64,000 nucleotides of DNA, taken from assembly GCA_035523875.1 (NCBI GenBank), contig DATKPY010000044.1:1-64000 (forward strand), written 5' to 3'. The notes below the pieces were generated by a model. It had not been told where the DNA came from and searched no databases. It saw only the letters and a program-made list of their open reading frames with translations. The translations under genes were made by a program, and so were the position numbers. Source of the DNA: JASHUC01 sp035523875. Its GTDB lineage: Bacteria > Pseudomonadota > Gammaproteobacteria > Steroidobacterales > Steroidobacteraceae. Shown here piece after piece: positions 18,155 through 27,425 of the stretch (within the stretch, counting starts at the first letter, position 1; every line of letters begins with the position of its first letter).

Positions 18155-18724
18155 TCAGCGGCACGCCGCGGCTGAAGAGACCACGCTCACGCCAAGTGCG
18201 GCGAGCTCCGCGAGCGCCCGCGCACCGTCGCCCGGGCGCACGTCGACCGCACGCACCGCATCGACCAGCACCGTGACCGCGAAGCCCTCGCGAAGCGCAT
18301 CGAGCGCCGTGGCGCGCACGCAGTAGTCGGTCGCGAGCCCGCCAATGAGCACCCGCGTGCACCCGCAGCGGCGCAGCCGCGCCGCAAGGTCGGTTCCCTC
18401 GAACCCCGAGTACGCATCGACGTCCGGTTGAGTCGCCTTGGAGATCACGACGACATCGCGCGGCAGAGCGAGGCTGGCGGCGAACTCGGCCCCGACGGAG
18501 CCCGCAACGCAGTGCGCGGGCCACGGACCGCCGCGGGAGCGAAAGGAGCAGTGGTTCGCCGGATGCCAGTCGCGGGTGGCGAAGATCGGCCGCGCGCTGC
18601 GCATGCAGGCGGCAATTGCGCCGTTCAACACCGGCACGACCGCATCACCGCCATCGATCCCGAGGGCGCCTCCGGGCAGAAAATCCTTCTGCACATCGAC
18701 GACGATCAGCGCCTCGGTCGCCAT
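18155..18724 (-). CDS. pncA: Nicotinamidase
   Basis: The 189-residue product has the isochorismatase-like fold landmarks: VVDVQKDFLPGGAL with Asp10, the metal-site segment TRDWHPANHCSF, a Lys in VISKATQPDVDAYSGF, and the nucleophilic Cys in GLATDYCVRATA. Together these give the Asp-Lys-Cys triad of nicotinamidases, which convert nicotinamide to nicotinate plus ammonia for NAD salvage. Length fits the family at about 190-210. It lies 3 bases downstream of the methyltransferase stop, so the two are probably co-transcribed, although they have no obvious functional link. Confidence 0.9.
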   Translation of the reverse strand: MATEALIVVDVQKDFLPGGALGIDGGDAVVPVLNGAIAACMRSARPIFATRDWHPANHCSFRSRGGPWPAHCVAGSVGAEFAASLALPRDVVVISKATQPDVDAYSGFEGTDLAARLRRCGCTRVLIGGLATDYCVRATALDALREGFAVTVLVDAVRAVDVRPGDGARALAELAALGVSVVSSAAACR

Positions 18725-18727
18725 ACG

Positions 18728-19711
18728 CTAGCCAAGCTTCTGAAGGTAGAACGACCCGGGCTCGCGCTCGGGCGTGAGGAACGGACAGACGCGCTCGAGA
18801 GCGTCGTAGTGTCGATGCTTGAGAAGATTCAACGCTGCGAGGATCTGCCAGGCGCGGTTCTCGGTGAGAAATGCCTCGAGCAGGTACTGCTCGTTCCACA
18901 ATCGCATCGTCTCGAGCACCCAAGCGCGCGGGTAGTCGCGCGGCGTGAAGATGTCGTGGACGTGCACGATCACCCCGGGGCGCAGCGTCGGCAGAATCTC
19001 GAGATATTCCGTGAGCACATCTCCCTGCGGACGGATGACGTGCGAGGAGTCGATGAAGAGCAGGTCGTCCGCATCGAGCTCGCCAAAGAGCGTGCGATCG
19101 ACTGCCTCGAGCCGCTGCCGCAGCACCGTGACCCCCGTGCGCTCGAGCCACGGCGCCTCGTACGGCTCGATGCACAGGTGGCGCGCCTGCGGCGCACCCT
19201 CCTCGCGGTTGCGCCGCAGGGCGCGGAGCGCCATCAGCGTCGAGTTGCCGCTACCGATCTCGAACACGTTGCGCGGCTTGCGCGCGCGGATGAGCTGATA
19301 GAGGAACTCGGCATCTCCGGAGCCGAACTGACCGTTGTACAGGTTGAACGTCGCGGGCTCGCGCGGGGGCTCGGCGATATCCGCGAGCTCATGCCCGTAG
19401 CGCAGGCGCTCGAGGAGCGCGAGCTGACCGGCGAGATTCCAATCGATTCCGGGGAGGAGCCTGTTCTCCTCGAGCGGACGGCGCAGGTCGCGCGCGGTCG
19501 TGAAGGGCTCATAGTAGTGGTGCCTGACCGGCAGCACGCCGATCGCTACCAGAGTGTGCCGGCAGAGCTTGAGACGCATGAGCCCCATGCGCCGCACCGA
19601 CTTCAGGAGCAACGCCGCGACTGCGACGAGCGGCACGAGAAGGCAGTCGAGCACCGCCGTCGAGATCAACGTCGAGAGGCGCCGGGATCTTCTCCGAGCG
19701 GTGAGCGGCAT
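18728..19711 (-). CDS. SAM-dependent methyltransferase (class I) with N-terminal hydrophobic segment
   Basis: The 327-residue product contains VFEIGSGNSTLMALRAL, a glycine-rich SAM loop, LCIEPYEAPWL with the acidic residue after strand 2, and DDLLFIDSSHVIRP, followed by VIVHVHDIFTPRDYP. This is the Methyltransf_24 type often found near glycan genes. A hydrophobic stretch (about 13-36, LISTAVLDCLLVPLVAVAALLL) may anchor it to the inner membrane. I chose ATG at 19711; the longer frame adds 42 unsupported residues. The gene is divergent from a glycosyltransferase-like gene about 180 bases away and just upstream of pncA. The substrate is unknown. Confidence 0.7.
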   Translation of the reverse strand: MPLTARRRSRRLSTLISTAVLDCLLVPLVAVAALLLKSVRRMGLMRLKLCRHTLVAIGVLPVRHHYYEPFTTARDLRRPLEENRLLPGIDWNLAGQLALLERLRYGHELADIAEPPREPATFNLYNGQFGSGDAEFLYQLIRARKPRNVFEIGSGNSTLMALRALRRNREEGAPQARHLCIEPYEAPWLERTGVTVLRQRLEAVDRTLFGELDADDLLFIDSSHVIRPQGDVLTEYLEILPTLRPGVIVHVHDIFTPRDYPRAWVLETMRLWNEQYLLEAFLTENRAWQILAALNLLKHRHYDALERVCPFLTPEREPGSFYLQKLG

Positions 19712-19894
19712 TGCGAGCGCGGTGCTTTCGACGACGATCCCCGGGCGCCGGGGCCGTTTTATACCACACCCGCAGCCGCGCCGAAGCGCGCGGCCGATCG
19801 CGGGCGCGCGTTTGTCGGTCCCGCTGAATTCCTGCATACTGCCCGGGCGATGCGCGGGACCTCGCGCCGCGCTTGGCGAGAGCGTGCGGGCGAG

Positions 19895-20806
19895 ATGAGC
19901 CAGTCAGTATCGACACTGCCCGGATCCCCACTCGATGGCGCCCCCGAGATGCGCGTGCGCGCCCCACGGTCGTATCTCTTGTTCGTGCGCGCCGGTGAGC
20001 ACTCCCTGCACCGCCGGCTGATCGCCGAGAGCCCCGAGCGCAACTGGGACTGCTGCGTGAGCTGGTACGTCCCGCCGCCCGATGAGCGCATCGCGGAGTA
20101 CTACTCGAGCGGAGGCTTCAACAAGCTCGACGGCTTCCTCGAGTTCTGGAACCACAGGCCACAGCCGTGGCCCTACCGCTTCGTGCTGATCCTCGACGAC
20201 GACCTCTATCTGCGACCCGGGGAGCTGTCGTACTTCTTCGAGCTGTGCGAGCGTCACGGCACGTATCTTTCGCAACCGGCGCTCAGGTGGTTCACCCACA
20301 CCACGCTCAACATATTCGTGCGCAATCCGGTGTGCCTGCTGCGCCGGGTGAGCACCGTCGAGGTGATGGCTCCGTGTTTCTCCACCGCGGCGCTCGAGCA
20401 GCTCATCCACACGTTCGCCTGGACGCGCGCGACCTGGGGAACGGACTGGGCGTGGGCGTGTCTGCTCGAGGGAAATCACGCCCTGCACGTCGTCGATGCG
20501 GTGGCAATGGAGCACACCCGCACCGGTGACGGCCGGCCGACCGCGTTCTACAAGCGACTGCAGGCGATGGGGATCGATCCCGCCCAGGAGCTCGATGAGA
20601 TGCGGCGGGCATTCCCGGGCTTCGGCGGCCGCCGGGTGCTGCGCGACGGCCACGTCTTCCGCAGCGGCGTGCCGCGGCGGGTTGCGCCGTGGCTGATGGT
20701 GCTGTTCGAGAAGCTCAAGGTCATCGTGCGCATGCGCAAGCAGCTGCTGCGCACCTGGCGCTCGCTGCGCGCGCGCCTCTACGATCGGCTGATCGGCGCT
20801 CGATGA
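19895..20806 (+). CDS. DUF707-like putative glycosyltransferase
   Basis: The 303-residue protein has no signal peptide. It shows YLLFVRAGEHSLHRRLIAES, YSSGGFNKLDGFLEFW, and FVLILDDDLYL, an Asp-rich motif of the kind that binds the metal-nucleotide sugar in GT-A folds. It continues with TWGTDWAWACLLEG and VDAVAMEHTR. This arrangement resembles DUF707 proteins, related to glycosyltransferases, but I could not verify membership. Two ATGs are possible (19850 and 19895); the second leaves a more compact N-terminus. Its stop overlaps the next glycosyltransferase gene as ATGA, so they are coupled. Confidence 0.6.
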   Translation: MSQSVSTLPGSPLDGAPEMRVRAPRSYLLFVRAGEHSLHRRLIAESPERNWDCCVSWYVPPPDERIAEYYSSGGFNKLDGFLEFWNHRPQPWPYRFVLILDDDLYLRPGELSYFFELCERHGTYLSQPALRWFTHTTLNIFVRNPVCLLRRVSTVEVMAPCFSTAALEQLIHTFAWTRATWGTDWAWACLLEGNHALHVVDAVAMEHTRTGDGRPTAFYKRLQAMGIDPAQELDEMRRAFPGFGGRRVLRDGHVFRSGVPRRVAPWLMVLFEKLKVIVRMRKQLLRTWRSLRARLYDRLIGAR

Positions 20807-21933
20807 GCTCGGTGCTCTTCTTCGATCCCACCTGCCAGAAGCCCTACAGCCGCCGCACGCTGATGGAGACCGCGCTCGCGGGCACCGATTCGACCGTCGT
20901 GCGGCTCGCCGAGCGCCTCGATGCCCGCGTGATGCAGCACAATCGCGAGCTGGCGGAGGAACGCTATCTGCCGCCCGCGCCTGCACGCGACGTGGAGCAC
21001 CTGGTGATTCTGCGCGAGCCGCGCGTCGTGAGGACGCTGAGTGAGCGATATCCCGGGGCACGGGTCTATCTCTGGTTGCACGATCTTCTCGTTCCTGGAA
21101 CCAAGCGTGCCCGGCGGCTCGCAGCCGCGGTTCCGACGCTCGCCGGGCTCGCCGCGACGATCCTCTGCGTCTCCGAGTTCCAGCGCCGCCAGGTGCGCGA
21201 GCTCCTGAACCGCGTCCCCGGCGGCACCGCGCTCGAGACCGTGACGCTCTACAACCCCCTAGAGGATGGCCTCGCGCCGAACGGTGCGCCGGTCGAGGCG
21301 TGGAAGCTCGTCTTCTTCTCCTCGCCCAACAAAGGGCTCGCCTTCACGCTCGATGCATTCCGCGCGCTGCACCGGCAGATGCCGGAGCTGCGCCTGCGCG
21401 TCGCAAGCCCCGGGTACAAGAGCCTGCGCCGAGCGCGCCTGGAGCGGGTGGACGGACGCACCGCGGCCGTCGAGTGGTTGGGTCCGCTGCCCCACGCGCG
21501 TGCGCTCGATGAAGTGCGCTCGGCGCTGTGCGTGTTCTACCCAAACTTCGTATTCCCGGAAAGCTTCGGTCTGGTGCTCGCGGAGGCGAATGCGGTCGGA
21601 ACGCCCGTGCTCACTCACGATTGCGGCGCGGCCGGCGAGGTGCTCGCGGACCCGCGCCAGCTGCTGCCGGTCACGCCCGGCCTGCGGCTCTACGAATGCG
21701 CCGCGCGCCTCGCACCCTCGGGCGCTCGGCGCATCCTCGCCCCGCTCGGCGAGCGCCTCGGCCTGTTCGCTCCGTACGTGGAGCGCATCGCCGCGTGGCA
21801 GCGCGGTGAGCGCCCGCAGACGCAACCCGATCCGCGCTTTCATCTGTCCGCCGTCGCCGAGCGCTGGCGTGCGCTGTTCGCAGGGAATCTGACCGGGCCC
21901 ATGATCGGCGCCCCGGGGGGGCGCGCCTCGTGA
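20803..21933 (+). CDS. Glycosyltransferase, family 4-like (GT-B fold)
   Basis: The 376-residue product starts in an ATGA overlap. The C-terminal half carries the GT4 features LVFFSSPNKGLAFTLDAFRAL, a region binding the nucleotide-sugar phosphates, and FPESFGLVLAEANAVGTPVLTHDCGAAGEVL, the E-x7-E motif of retaining GT4 enzymes. There is no signal peptide, so it acts at the cytoplasmic side of the membrane. It sits between a DUF707-like protein and a molybdoenzyme with 4-base overlaps on both sides, an odd mix in one transcript. Donor and acceptor are not deducible. Confidence 0.8.
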   Translation: MSSVLFFDPTCQKPYSRRTLMETALAGTDSTVVRLAERLDARVMQHNRELAEERYLPPAPARDVEHLVILREPRVVRTLSERYPGARVYLWLHDLLVPGTKRARRLAAAVPTLAGLAATILCVSEFQRRQVRELLNRVPGGTALETVTLYNPLEDGLAPNGAPVEAWKLVFFSSPNKGLAFTLDAFRALHRQMPELRLRVASPGYKSLRRARLERVDGRTAAVEWLGPLPHARALDEVRSALCVFYPNFVFPESFGLVLAEANAVGTPVLTHDCGAAGEVLADPRQLLPVTPGLRLYECAARLAPSGARRILAPLGERLGLFAPYVERIAAWQRGERPQTQPDPRFHLSAVAERWRALFAGNLTGPMIGAPGGRAS

Positions 21934-24230
21934 CCGGCGCCGGATACACCGCGGCTCACTGGGGAGTCTACGAGTTCGAATCGAGCGCGGACGATGCGCC
22001 GCCGCGGCTCAGCGCATTCCGGGGCGACCCGGACCCCTCGCCGCTTGGCCTCGACCAGCTCGATCGCCAAGTCGAACGGCTGCGCGTCGTGCGTCCGGCG
22101 GTGCGCCGCAGCTGGCTCGAGCAGGGTCCCGGAGCACACCCCGAGCGGCGCGGTCGCGAGGCCTTCGTCGAGCTCGACTGGGACGAGGCGCTCGGGCTCC
22201 TTGCGCGCGAGATCGACCGCGTGCGCGGATCGTTCGGCAACCGTGCGCTCTTCGGCGGATCCTACGGCTGGGCGAGCGCCGGGCGGCTTCATAATGCGCC
22301 GTCGCTCCTGCACCGCTTCCTCAACTGCTGCGGCGGACACGTCCGCAGCGTCGACAGCTACAGCCTCGGAGCGGCGAGCGCGCTGCTGCCGTACATCGTC
22401 ACCGACGTGGACGACAGCAACGCCTCGCACACCTCCTGGTCGGTGCTGGCGGAGCATACGCAGCTGTTCGTCGCCTTCGGCGGCGTGCCGCTCAAGAATA
22501 CCCAGGTGTCCTTCGGGGGCGCAGGCGATCATCGCGCGCGCGCCTCGCTCGCGCGCATGGCACGCGCCGGAGCGCGCTTCGTGAACGTGAGTCCGGTTCG
22601 CGACAACCTCGAATCGGGTGGCGAGGTCGACTGGATACCGATCCGGCCGAACACCGACACCGCGATGATGCTCGCGCTCGCTCACGTGATCCATCACGAT
22701 CCGCGCCTCGACCGCGCCTTCATCGACCGCTATACCGTCGGGTACGAGACATTCGCGCGGTATCTGACCGGAGTCGCGGATGGCATCGAGAAGACCCCTG
22801 CGTGGGCCGAGCCCATCACCGGTGTGCCTGCCGAGCGCATCGTGCGGCTCGCTCGCGAGATGCTCGGCAGGCGCACCATGCTGAACGTCGCCTGGGCCCT
22901 GCAGCGAGCGGCGCACGGCGAACAGCCGTTCTGGATGGCGGTGACGCTCGCGGCAATGCTCGGGCAGATCGGGCTGCCAGGCGGTGGCTACGGCCTCGGC
23001 TATGGCGCGACCAACGCGATCGGAAGCGATCACGGGCGCATCCCCGCGCCGTCGATGCCACGGGTGCGCAACCCCGTGCGTGACTTCATCCCGGTCGCGC
23101 GCATTGCCGATCTGCTGCTGCAGCCGGGCGGCACGTTCACCTACAAGGGCGAGACGCACCACTACCCCGACATCAAGCTCGTCTACTGGGTCGGCGGCAA
23201 CCCGTTCCATCATCACCAGGACCTCGGCCGGCTCGCCACGGCCTGGACTCGCCCCCAGACGGTGGTCGTGCACGAGCAGTTCTGGACCGCCACGGCCAAG
23301 CGCGCCGACATCGTGTTGCCGGCGACCACCGCGCTCGAGCGCAACGATCTCGGCTGCTCGACCCGCGAGGGCTGTTACGTCGCGATGCGCCGCGCGTGGG
23401 CGCCGCGCGGGCAGGCCCGCGACGATTATGCGATCTTCGCCGACCTCGCCGCCCGCTTGGGCGCCCGTGAGTCCTTCACCGAAGGCCTCGGCGCAGACGA
23501 ATGGGTGGCGCGGCTCTATCGCGAGAATGCCGAGCGCCTCGCCGCAGTCGGCATCCACCTGCCCTCGTTCGATGAGTTCTGGCGGTTGGGCTTCATCGAT
23601 CTCGCTCGGCACGATCGCCCGCACGTGATGCACGCGGCGTTCCGGGCCGACCCCGAGGGGCATCCCCTGCGCACGCCCTCCGGCAAGATCGAGCTCTTCT
23701 GCGCGACGATTGCCGATTACCGGCTCGAGGACTGCCCGGGACATCCGGTATGGCGCGAGCCGTTCGAGTGGTTGGGTTCGCCCGAACGCGAGCGCTTTCC
23801 GTTGCATCTGCTGACCGATCAGCCCCGCCGCCGGCTCCACAGTCAGCTCGATCACGGGCCGTTCAGTCAGCAGGGCAAGGTCGCCGGGCGCGAGCCCGTC
23901 TACCTCAATTCTGCCGACGCCACCGCGCGCGGCATCGCAACCGGCGACCTGGTGGAGCTCTACAACGCGCGCGGGCGCTGCCTTGCCGGGGCGGTCGTGA
24001 GCGACGACATCATGGAAGGAGTCGCGCGCCTTTCGACCGGCGCCTGGTGGGACCCGGGCGCCGACGGGCTCGATGCGAACGCGAACCCCAACACCCTGAC
24101 CCTCGACCGCGGTGCCTCCTCGTTCTCCCAGGGGTGCAGCGCCCAGACCTGCCTCATCGAGGTGCGGCGCTTCGCCGGAGAGCCACCGCCGGTGCGCGCC
24201 TACGAGCCGCCGCAGTTCGCGCGCCGCTAG
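21930..24230 (+). CDS. BisC/TorZ-type molybdopterin oxidoreductase (S- or N-oxide reductase)
   Basis: The 766-residue product aligns with the DMSO-reductase family branch containing biotin-sulfoxide and TMAO reductases. It lacks the N-terminal Cys cluster for Fe-S, as this branch does. GGSYGWASAGRLHNA carries the expected molybdenum-ligand Ser, and VGGNPFHHHQD, VLPATTALERND and the C-terminal SQGCSAQTCLIEV contact the two pterin cofactors. No Tat or Sec signal is visible, pointing to a cytoplasmic enzyme such as biotin- or free methionine-sulfoxide reductase. It starts with GTG in a GTGA overlap with the glycosyltransferase gene. No partner cytochrome lies in the operon. Confidence 0.85.
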   Translation: MTGAGYTAAHWGVYEFESSADDAPPRLSAFRGDPDPSPLGLDQLDRQVERLRVVRPAVRRSWLEQGPGAHPERRGREAFVELDWDEALGLLAREIDRVRGSFGNRALFGGSYGWASAGRLHNAPSLLHRFLNCCGGHVRSVDSYSLGAASALLPYIVTDVDDSNASHTSWSVLAEHTQLFVAFGGVPLKNTQVSFGGAGDHRARASLARMARAGARFVNVSPVRDNLESGGEVDWIPIRPNTDTAMMLALAHVIHHDPRLDRAFIDRYTVGYETFARYLTGVADGIEKTPAWAEPITGVPAERIVRLAREMLGRRTMLNVAWALQRAAHGEQPFWMAVTLAAMLGQIGLPGGGYGLGYGATNAIGSDHGRIPAPSMPRVRNPVRDFIPVARIADLLLQPGGTFTYKGETHHYPDIKLVYWVGGNPFHHHQDLGRLATAWTRPQTVVVHEQFWTATAKRADIVLPATTALERNDLGCSTREGCYVAMRRAWAPRGQARDDYAIFADLAARLGARESFTEGLGADEWVARLYRENAERLAAVGIHLPSFDEFWRLGFIDLARHDRPHVMHAAFRADPEGHPLRTPSGKIELFCATIADYRLEDCPGHPVWREPFEWLGSPERERFPLHLLTDQPRRRLHSQLDHGPFSQQGKVAGREPVYLNSADATARGIATGDLVELYNARGRCLAGAVVSDDIMEGVARLSTGAWWDPGADGLDANANPNTLTLDRGASSFSQGCSAQTCLIEVRRFAGEPPPVRAYEPPQFARR

Positions 24231-24233
24231 CCC

Positions 24234-24854
24234 TCAGAGCTGCAGGTAGCTGTAGCCGCGCGCGCCGTAGACCGCAAAGTCGGAGAGCGCCGAGAGCGTC
24301 ACGGTCACATCGGGTGCGATGTCGCGATCGGTGATGCCGATCTCCGCGATCGCCTGAGCGCAGACCATCAGCTCCACGCCCGCCTGCTTGAGCGCGTGCA
24401 GCAGCGGAAGATTCGGATTGTCGACCTTGAAGCGCCGGCGGTACTCCTCATTGCTGAACGCGGCGAACCCCGCCGGGCCCTCGAGCACTGCCGCGATGTG
24501 CACGTGCGAGGCGGGCACGCCCGCGTAGGCGAACAGATTCGCGATGCGGGCGAGCCTGTTGAGGGAACCGAGCACCTTCTTGTGATCGCTGTCGCCGTGG
24601 ATCACGTCCGCGATCACCTTGTAGTCGACGCCGGCGACAATCCCCGAGGGCAGATCCGGCCGCGGATGTACACCGCCGTAGCCGCGGATCAGCGGGTAGA
24701 CCCACACCGTGGGCGGCGCATGCCGCGCCGCGGGCGACGCCGACGGTGTGGTCGCTGCCGAGGGTGCGGTCGACGGCGCGGGCTGCGCAAACGGGGCCGA
24801 GACGGAAAGCATCACGACCGTGAGCGCGACGGCGCGGCTCGACCCAAAATGCAT
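24234..24854 (-). CDS. Exported DsrE-family sulfur-relay-like protein
   Basis: The 206-residue product has a signal peptide (about 1-25, ALTVVMLSVSAPFAQ), a Pro/Ala/Ser/Thr-rich spacer, and a DsrE/DsrF-like domain from about residue 75 onward. Landmarks are VIHGDSDHKKVLGSLNRLARIANLFAYAG, HIAAVLEGPAGFAA, and VELMVCAQAIAEIGI with a single conserved Cys. Cytoplasmic DsrE proteins carry persulfide sulfur; exported relatives are common and mostly unassigned. It is convergent with the molybdoenzyme, with 3 bases between stop codons. The start at ATG 24854 gives a proper signal peptide; the longer frame does not. Confidence 0.72.
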   Translation of the reverse strand: MHFGSSRAVALTVVMLSVSAPFAQPAPSTAPSAATTPSASPAARHAPPTVWVYPLIRGYGGVHPRPDLPSGIVAGVDYKVIADVIHGDSDHKKVLGSLNRLARIANLFAYAGVPASHVHIAAVLEGPAGFAAFSNEEYRRRFKVDNPNLPLLHALKQAGVELMVCAQAIAEIGITDRDIAPDVTVTLSALSDFAVYGARGYSYLQL

Positions 24855-24995
24855 CGTACGGCCTCCCTTGAGCCCGGATGCGAGCTTAGCATGATACCCG
24901 CTGCGCGACGGGGCCGGTCCCGTGCAGTCGCGCCGCGCGCGTGGCACACTCTCGGCAGCGCGAGCGTGATCGCGCGGCAGCTCGGAGATACGCCG

Positions 24996-26081
24996 ATGAA
25001 GCCGACCCAGACACTGAACGAGAGCGGACAGAGCCTCTGGCTCGACAACATCACGCGCGAGCTGCTGACGAGCGGCACGCTCGCCCGCTACATCGCGGAG
25101 CTCTCGGTCACCGGCCTCACCTCCAATCCGACTATTTTCGACCAGGCGCTGAAGGGCGGCAGCGCCTACGACACCTCGATTCGCGAGCACGCGCGCGCCG
25201 GGGCGAGCGCGGAGCGGCTATTCTTCGACATTGCGCTCGAGGACATCACGCGCGCGGCCGATCTTTTCCGACCGGTTCACGAGCGCACGGCGGGCGTCGA
25301 TGGCTGGGTATCTCTCGAGGTCTCACCCACGCTCGCGCACGATTCGCGCACGACGCTCGCCGAGGCGAAGGATCTGCATGCGCGGGCCGCCCGCCCGAAC
25401 CTTTTCATCAAGATTCCCGGAACGGCGGAGGGTCTTCCGGCGATCGAGGAGGCGATTTTTGCCGGCGTGCCCGTCAACGTGACGCTGCTGTTCAGCAGCG
25501 AGCAGTACCTCGCGGCGGCAGACGCTTATCTGCGGGGCATCGAGCGGCGCATCGCCGCCGGACTCGACCCGAACGTGGCCTCGGTCGCGTCGCTGTTCGT
25601 GAGCCGCTGGGATGTGGCGGTGGCGAGGACCGCGCCCGCCCCGCTCGTCAATCGACTCGGGATCGCGGTCGGCGGCAGCGCATATGCTGCCTATCGGAAC
25701 CTCATCGGCTCATCGCGCTGCCTGCGCGCATTCAATGCCGGTGCGCGGCCGCAGCGGCTGCTCTTTGCCAGCACCGGGACCAAGGATCCGAAGGCCTCCG
25801 ACATCCTCTACGTCCGCGGGCTCGTCGCGCCGCTCACGGTCAATACGATGCCCGAAGCGACGCTCAAGGCGTTCGCCGATCACGGCGAGCTCGGTGCGGA
25901 GCTCCCCGCCGAAGGAACCGAGCACGAGCGGGTTCTCGCCGAGTTCGAGCGCGCCGGCATCGGCCTAGCCGCGCTCGCGCAGCGGCTCCAGGACGAGGGC
26001 GCCGCGGCGTTCGTCAAATCGTGGAACGATCTGCTCGCCGTGATCGAGATGAAGCGCGGCGCGCTCGCCAAGGCGAGCTGA
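24996..26081 (+). CDS. tal: Transaldolase
   Basis: The 361-residue enzyme exchanges three-carbon units between sugar phosphates in the non-oxidative pentose-phosphate pathway. Landmarks are SLWLDNITRELL, VTGLTSNPTIFDQAL, WVSLEVSPTLAHD, and NLFIKIPGT with the Schiff-base Lys, then PVNVTLLFS, RWDV and LFASTGTKDP. The length and IKIPGT context fit the longer TalB-like class found in actinobacteria and some proteobacteria, not fused to glucose-6-phosphate isomerase. GGAGA lies about 8 bases before ATG 24996. It appears monocistronic and divergent from the DsrE-like gene. Confidence 0.93.
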   Translation: MKPTQTLNESGQSLWLDNITRELLTSGTLARYIAELSVTGLTSNPTIFDQALKGGSAYDTSIREHARAGASAERLFFDIALEDITRAADLFRPVHERTAGVDGWVSLEVSPTLAHDSRTTLAEAKDLHARAARPNLFIKIPGTAEGLPAIEEAIFAGVPVNVTLLFSSEQYLAAADAYLRGIERRIAAGLDPNVASVASLFVSRWDVAVARTAPAPLVNRLGIAVGGSAYAAYRNLIGSSRCLRAFNAGARPQRLLFASTGTKDPKASDILYVRGLVAPLTVNTMPEATLKAFADHGELGAELPAEGTEHERVLAEFERAGIGLAALAQRLQDEGAAAFVKSWNDLLAVIEMKRGALAKAS

Positions 26082-26112
26082 GAGCGACCGCAGCCGATCG
26101 GGCGTCGAAGGC

Positions 26113-26241
26113 TCATCGGTCGGACGACTCGGGCTGCGGGGATCGCTCCGACCCGGCCTCGAGGAGCTCGTACCACATCGCGTTCAGCACGCCGAAAGCA
26201 AGCGCGAGCCCGAGCCCGAGAATCCAGCTGAAGTACCACAT
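26113..26241 (-). CDS. cydX: Cytochrome bd oxidase small subunit CydX
   Basis: This 42-residue protein begins MWYFSWILGLGLALAFGVLN and continues AMWYELLEA, a nearly canonical CydX/YbgT with one membrane helix and a charged tail. CydX packs against CydA and is needed for a stable, active bd oxidase. It lies 31 bases downstream of cydB as the last gene of the cyd operon. It is short enough to be missed by gene callers. Confidence 0.93.
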   Translation of the reverse strand: MWYFSWILGLGLALAFGVLNAMWYELLEAGSERSPQPESSDR

Positions 26242-26272
26242 GGTCGCTCCTCGCAATGCGCCGCGGGGCGCC

Positions 26273-27412
26273 TCAGTAGCCCTCGGAGTGCGTGCGCCGC
26301 AACTCCTCCAGCGTGATGCGTCCCTTCAGCACTCGAAAAACCCACACCGTGTACGCGAGCACGATCGGCAGAAACACGATCACGGCGATGAGCATGATGA
26401 ACAGAGTCCGGCGGCTGCTCGAGGCATCCCATACGGTGAGTCCCTGATCCGGCTCAGCCGATGAGGGCATGAGGAACGGGAAAAGTGCGATCCCCGCCGT
26501 GAGGATCGTCGCCGCCTGCGCGAGGCAGCTCGCGATGAATGCGAGCCCGAAGCGGCGGGCCTTGAGCAGAGCCCACGCGGCGAGCGCCGCCCCGAGCGCC
26601 GCGGCGGGCACGAGCCACAGCACCCCATGCGCGCGAAAGTTATCGAGCCAGCCCCCGGGAGCGAGCGCGACGGTCTTCAGGAGCGGATTCGAGGGTCCGG
26701 CGGCCTGCGCACCGGAGAGGATTCGCGCGCCTGCGATGCCGGTTGCGAGCCAGATGCCGGCAATCACGAAGCAGACCGCGAAGACGAGCGCGGCGTAGCG
26801 GCCCGCGCGCGCCGCGCGCGCCGCCATCGAATCCTCGACGCGCAGCGCCGCATAGCACGCTCCGTGCAGAACGATCATCGAGAGGCTCACGAGACCCGCG
26901 AGCAGTGCAAAGGGGTGCAGCAGATTGAAGAATCCGCCCGTATAGATCGGTCGCATCAGGGCGTCGAAGTGGAACGGCACGCCGAGAAAGAGATTTCCGA
27001 AGGCGACGCCGAAGAGCAGCGCAGGCACCACACCCCCGATGAGGAGCGCGGTGTCCCAGGTGGCGCGCCAGCGCAGGCTCGCGAGCCGATCGCGATAGGC
27101 AAAACCGACCGGACGCAGGATGAGGGCGAGCAGCACGAGGAACATCGCGAGATACAGCCCCGAGAACGATGCGGCGTACAGGAGCGGCCAGGCCGCGAAC
27201 ACCGCCCCACCTCCGAGGATGAACCAGACCTGATTGCCCTCCCAGACCGGCTCGACCGAGCGCAGCAGCGCGCGGCGCTCCTCGTCGTTGCGGCCGACGA
27301 AGCGAAAGATCGCACCTACGCCCAGGTCGAACCCGTCGGTGATCGCAAAGCCCACGAGCAACGCGCCGAGAAGGAGCCACCAGATGACACGCAACGTTGC
27401 ATAGTCGAGCAT
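26273..27412 (-). CDS. cydB: Cytochrome bd ubiquinol oxidase subunit II
   Basis: The 379-residue, roughly eight-helix membrane protein starts MLDYATLRVIWWLLLGALLVGFAITDGFDLG, with the conserved GFDLG motif. It continues with EPVWEGNQVWFILGGGAVFAAWP, FFNLLHPFALLAGL and the C-terminal LPIVLAYTVWVFRVLKG. Subunit II supports CydA, which carries the hemes, in the inner membrane. The start at 27412 is preferred to an upstream one because the family begins with this peptide. It lies 13 bases after cydA and 31 before cydX. Confidence 0.95.
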   Translation of the reverse strand: MLDYATLRVIWWLLLGALLVGFAITDGFDLGVGAIFRFVGRNDEERRALLRSVEPVWEGNQVWFILGGGAVFAAWPLLYAASFSGLYLAMFLVLLALILRPVGFAYRDRLASLRWRATWDTALLIGGVVPALLFGVAFGNLFLGVPFHFDALMRPIYTGGFFNLLHPFALLAGLVSLSMIVLHGACYAALRVEDSMAARAARAGRYAALVFAVCFVIAGIWLATGIAGARILSGAQAAGPSNPLLKTVALAPGGWLDNFRAHGVLWLVPAAALGAALAAWALLKARRFGLAFIASCLAQAATILTAGIALFPFLMPSSAEPDQGLTVWDASSSRRTLFIMLIAVIVFLPIVLAYTVWVFRVLKGRITLEELRRTHSEGY

Positions 27413-27425
27413 GTCTCTTGCCCCC

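Noticed and set aside
21951..21990. GTTCGAATC, similar to a tRNA T-loop
   Set aside because: It lies inside the molybdoenzyme coding sequence and no cloverleaf can be formed around it.
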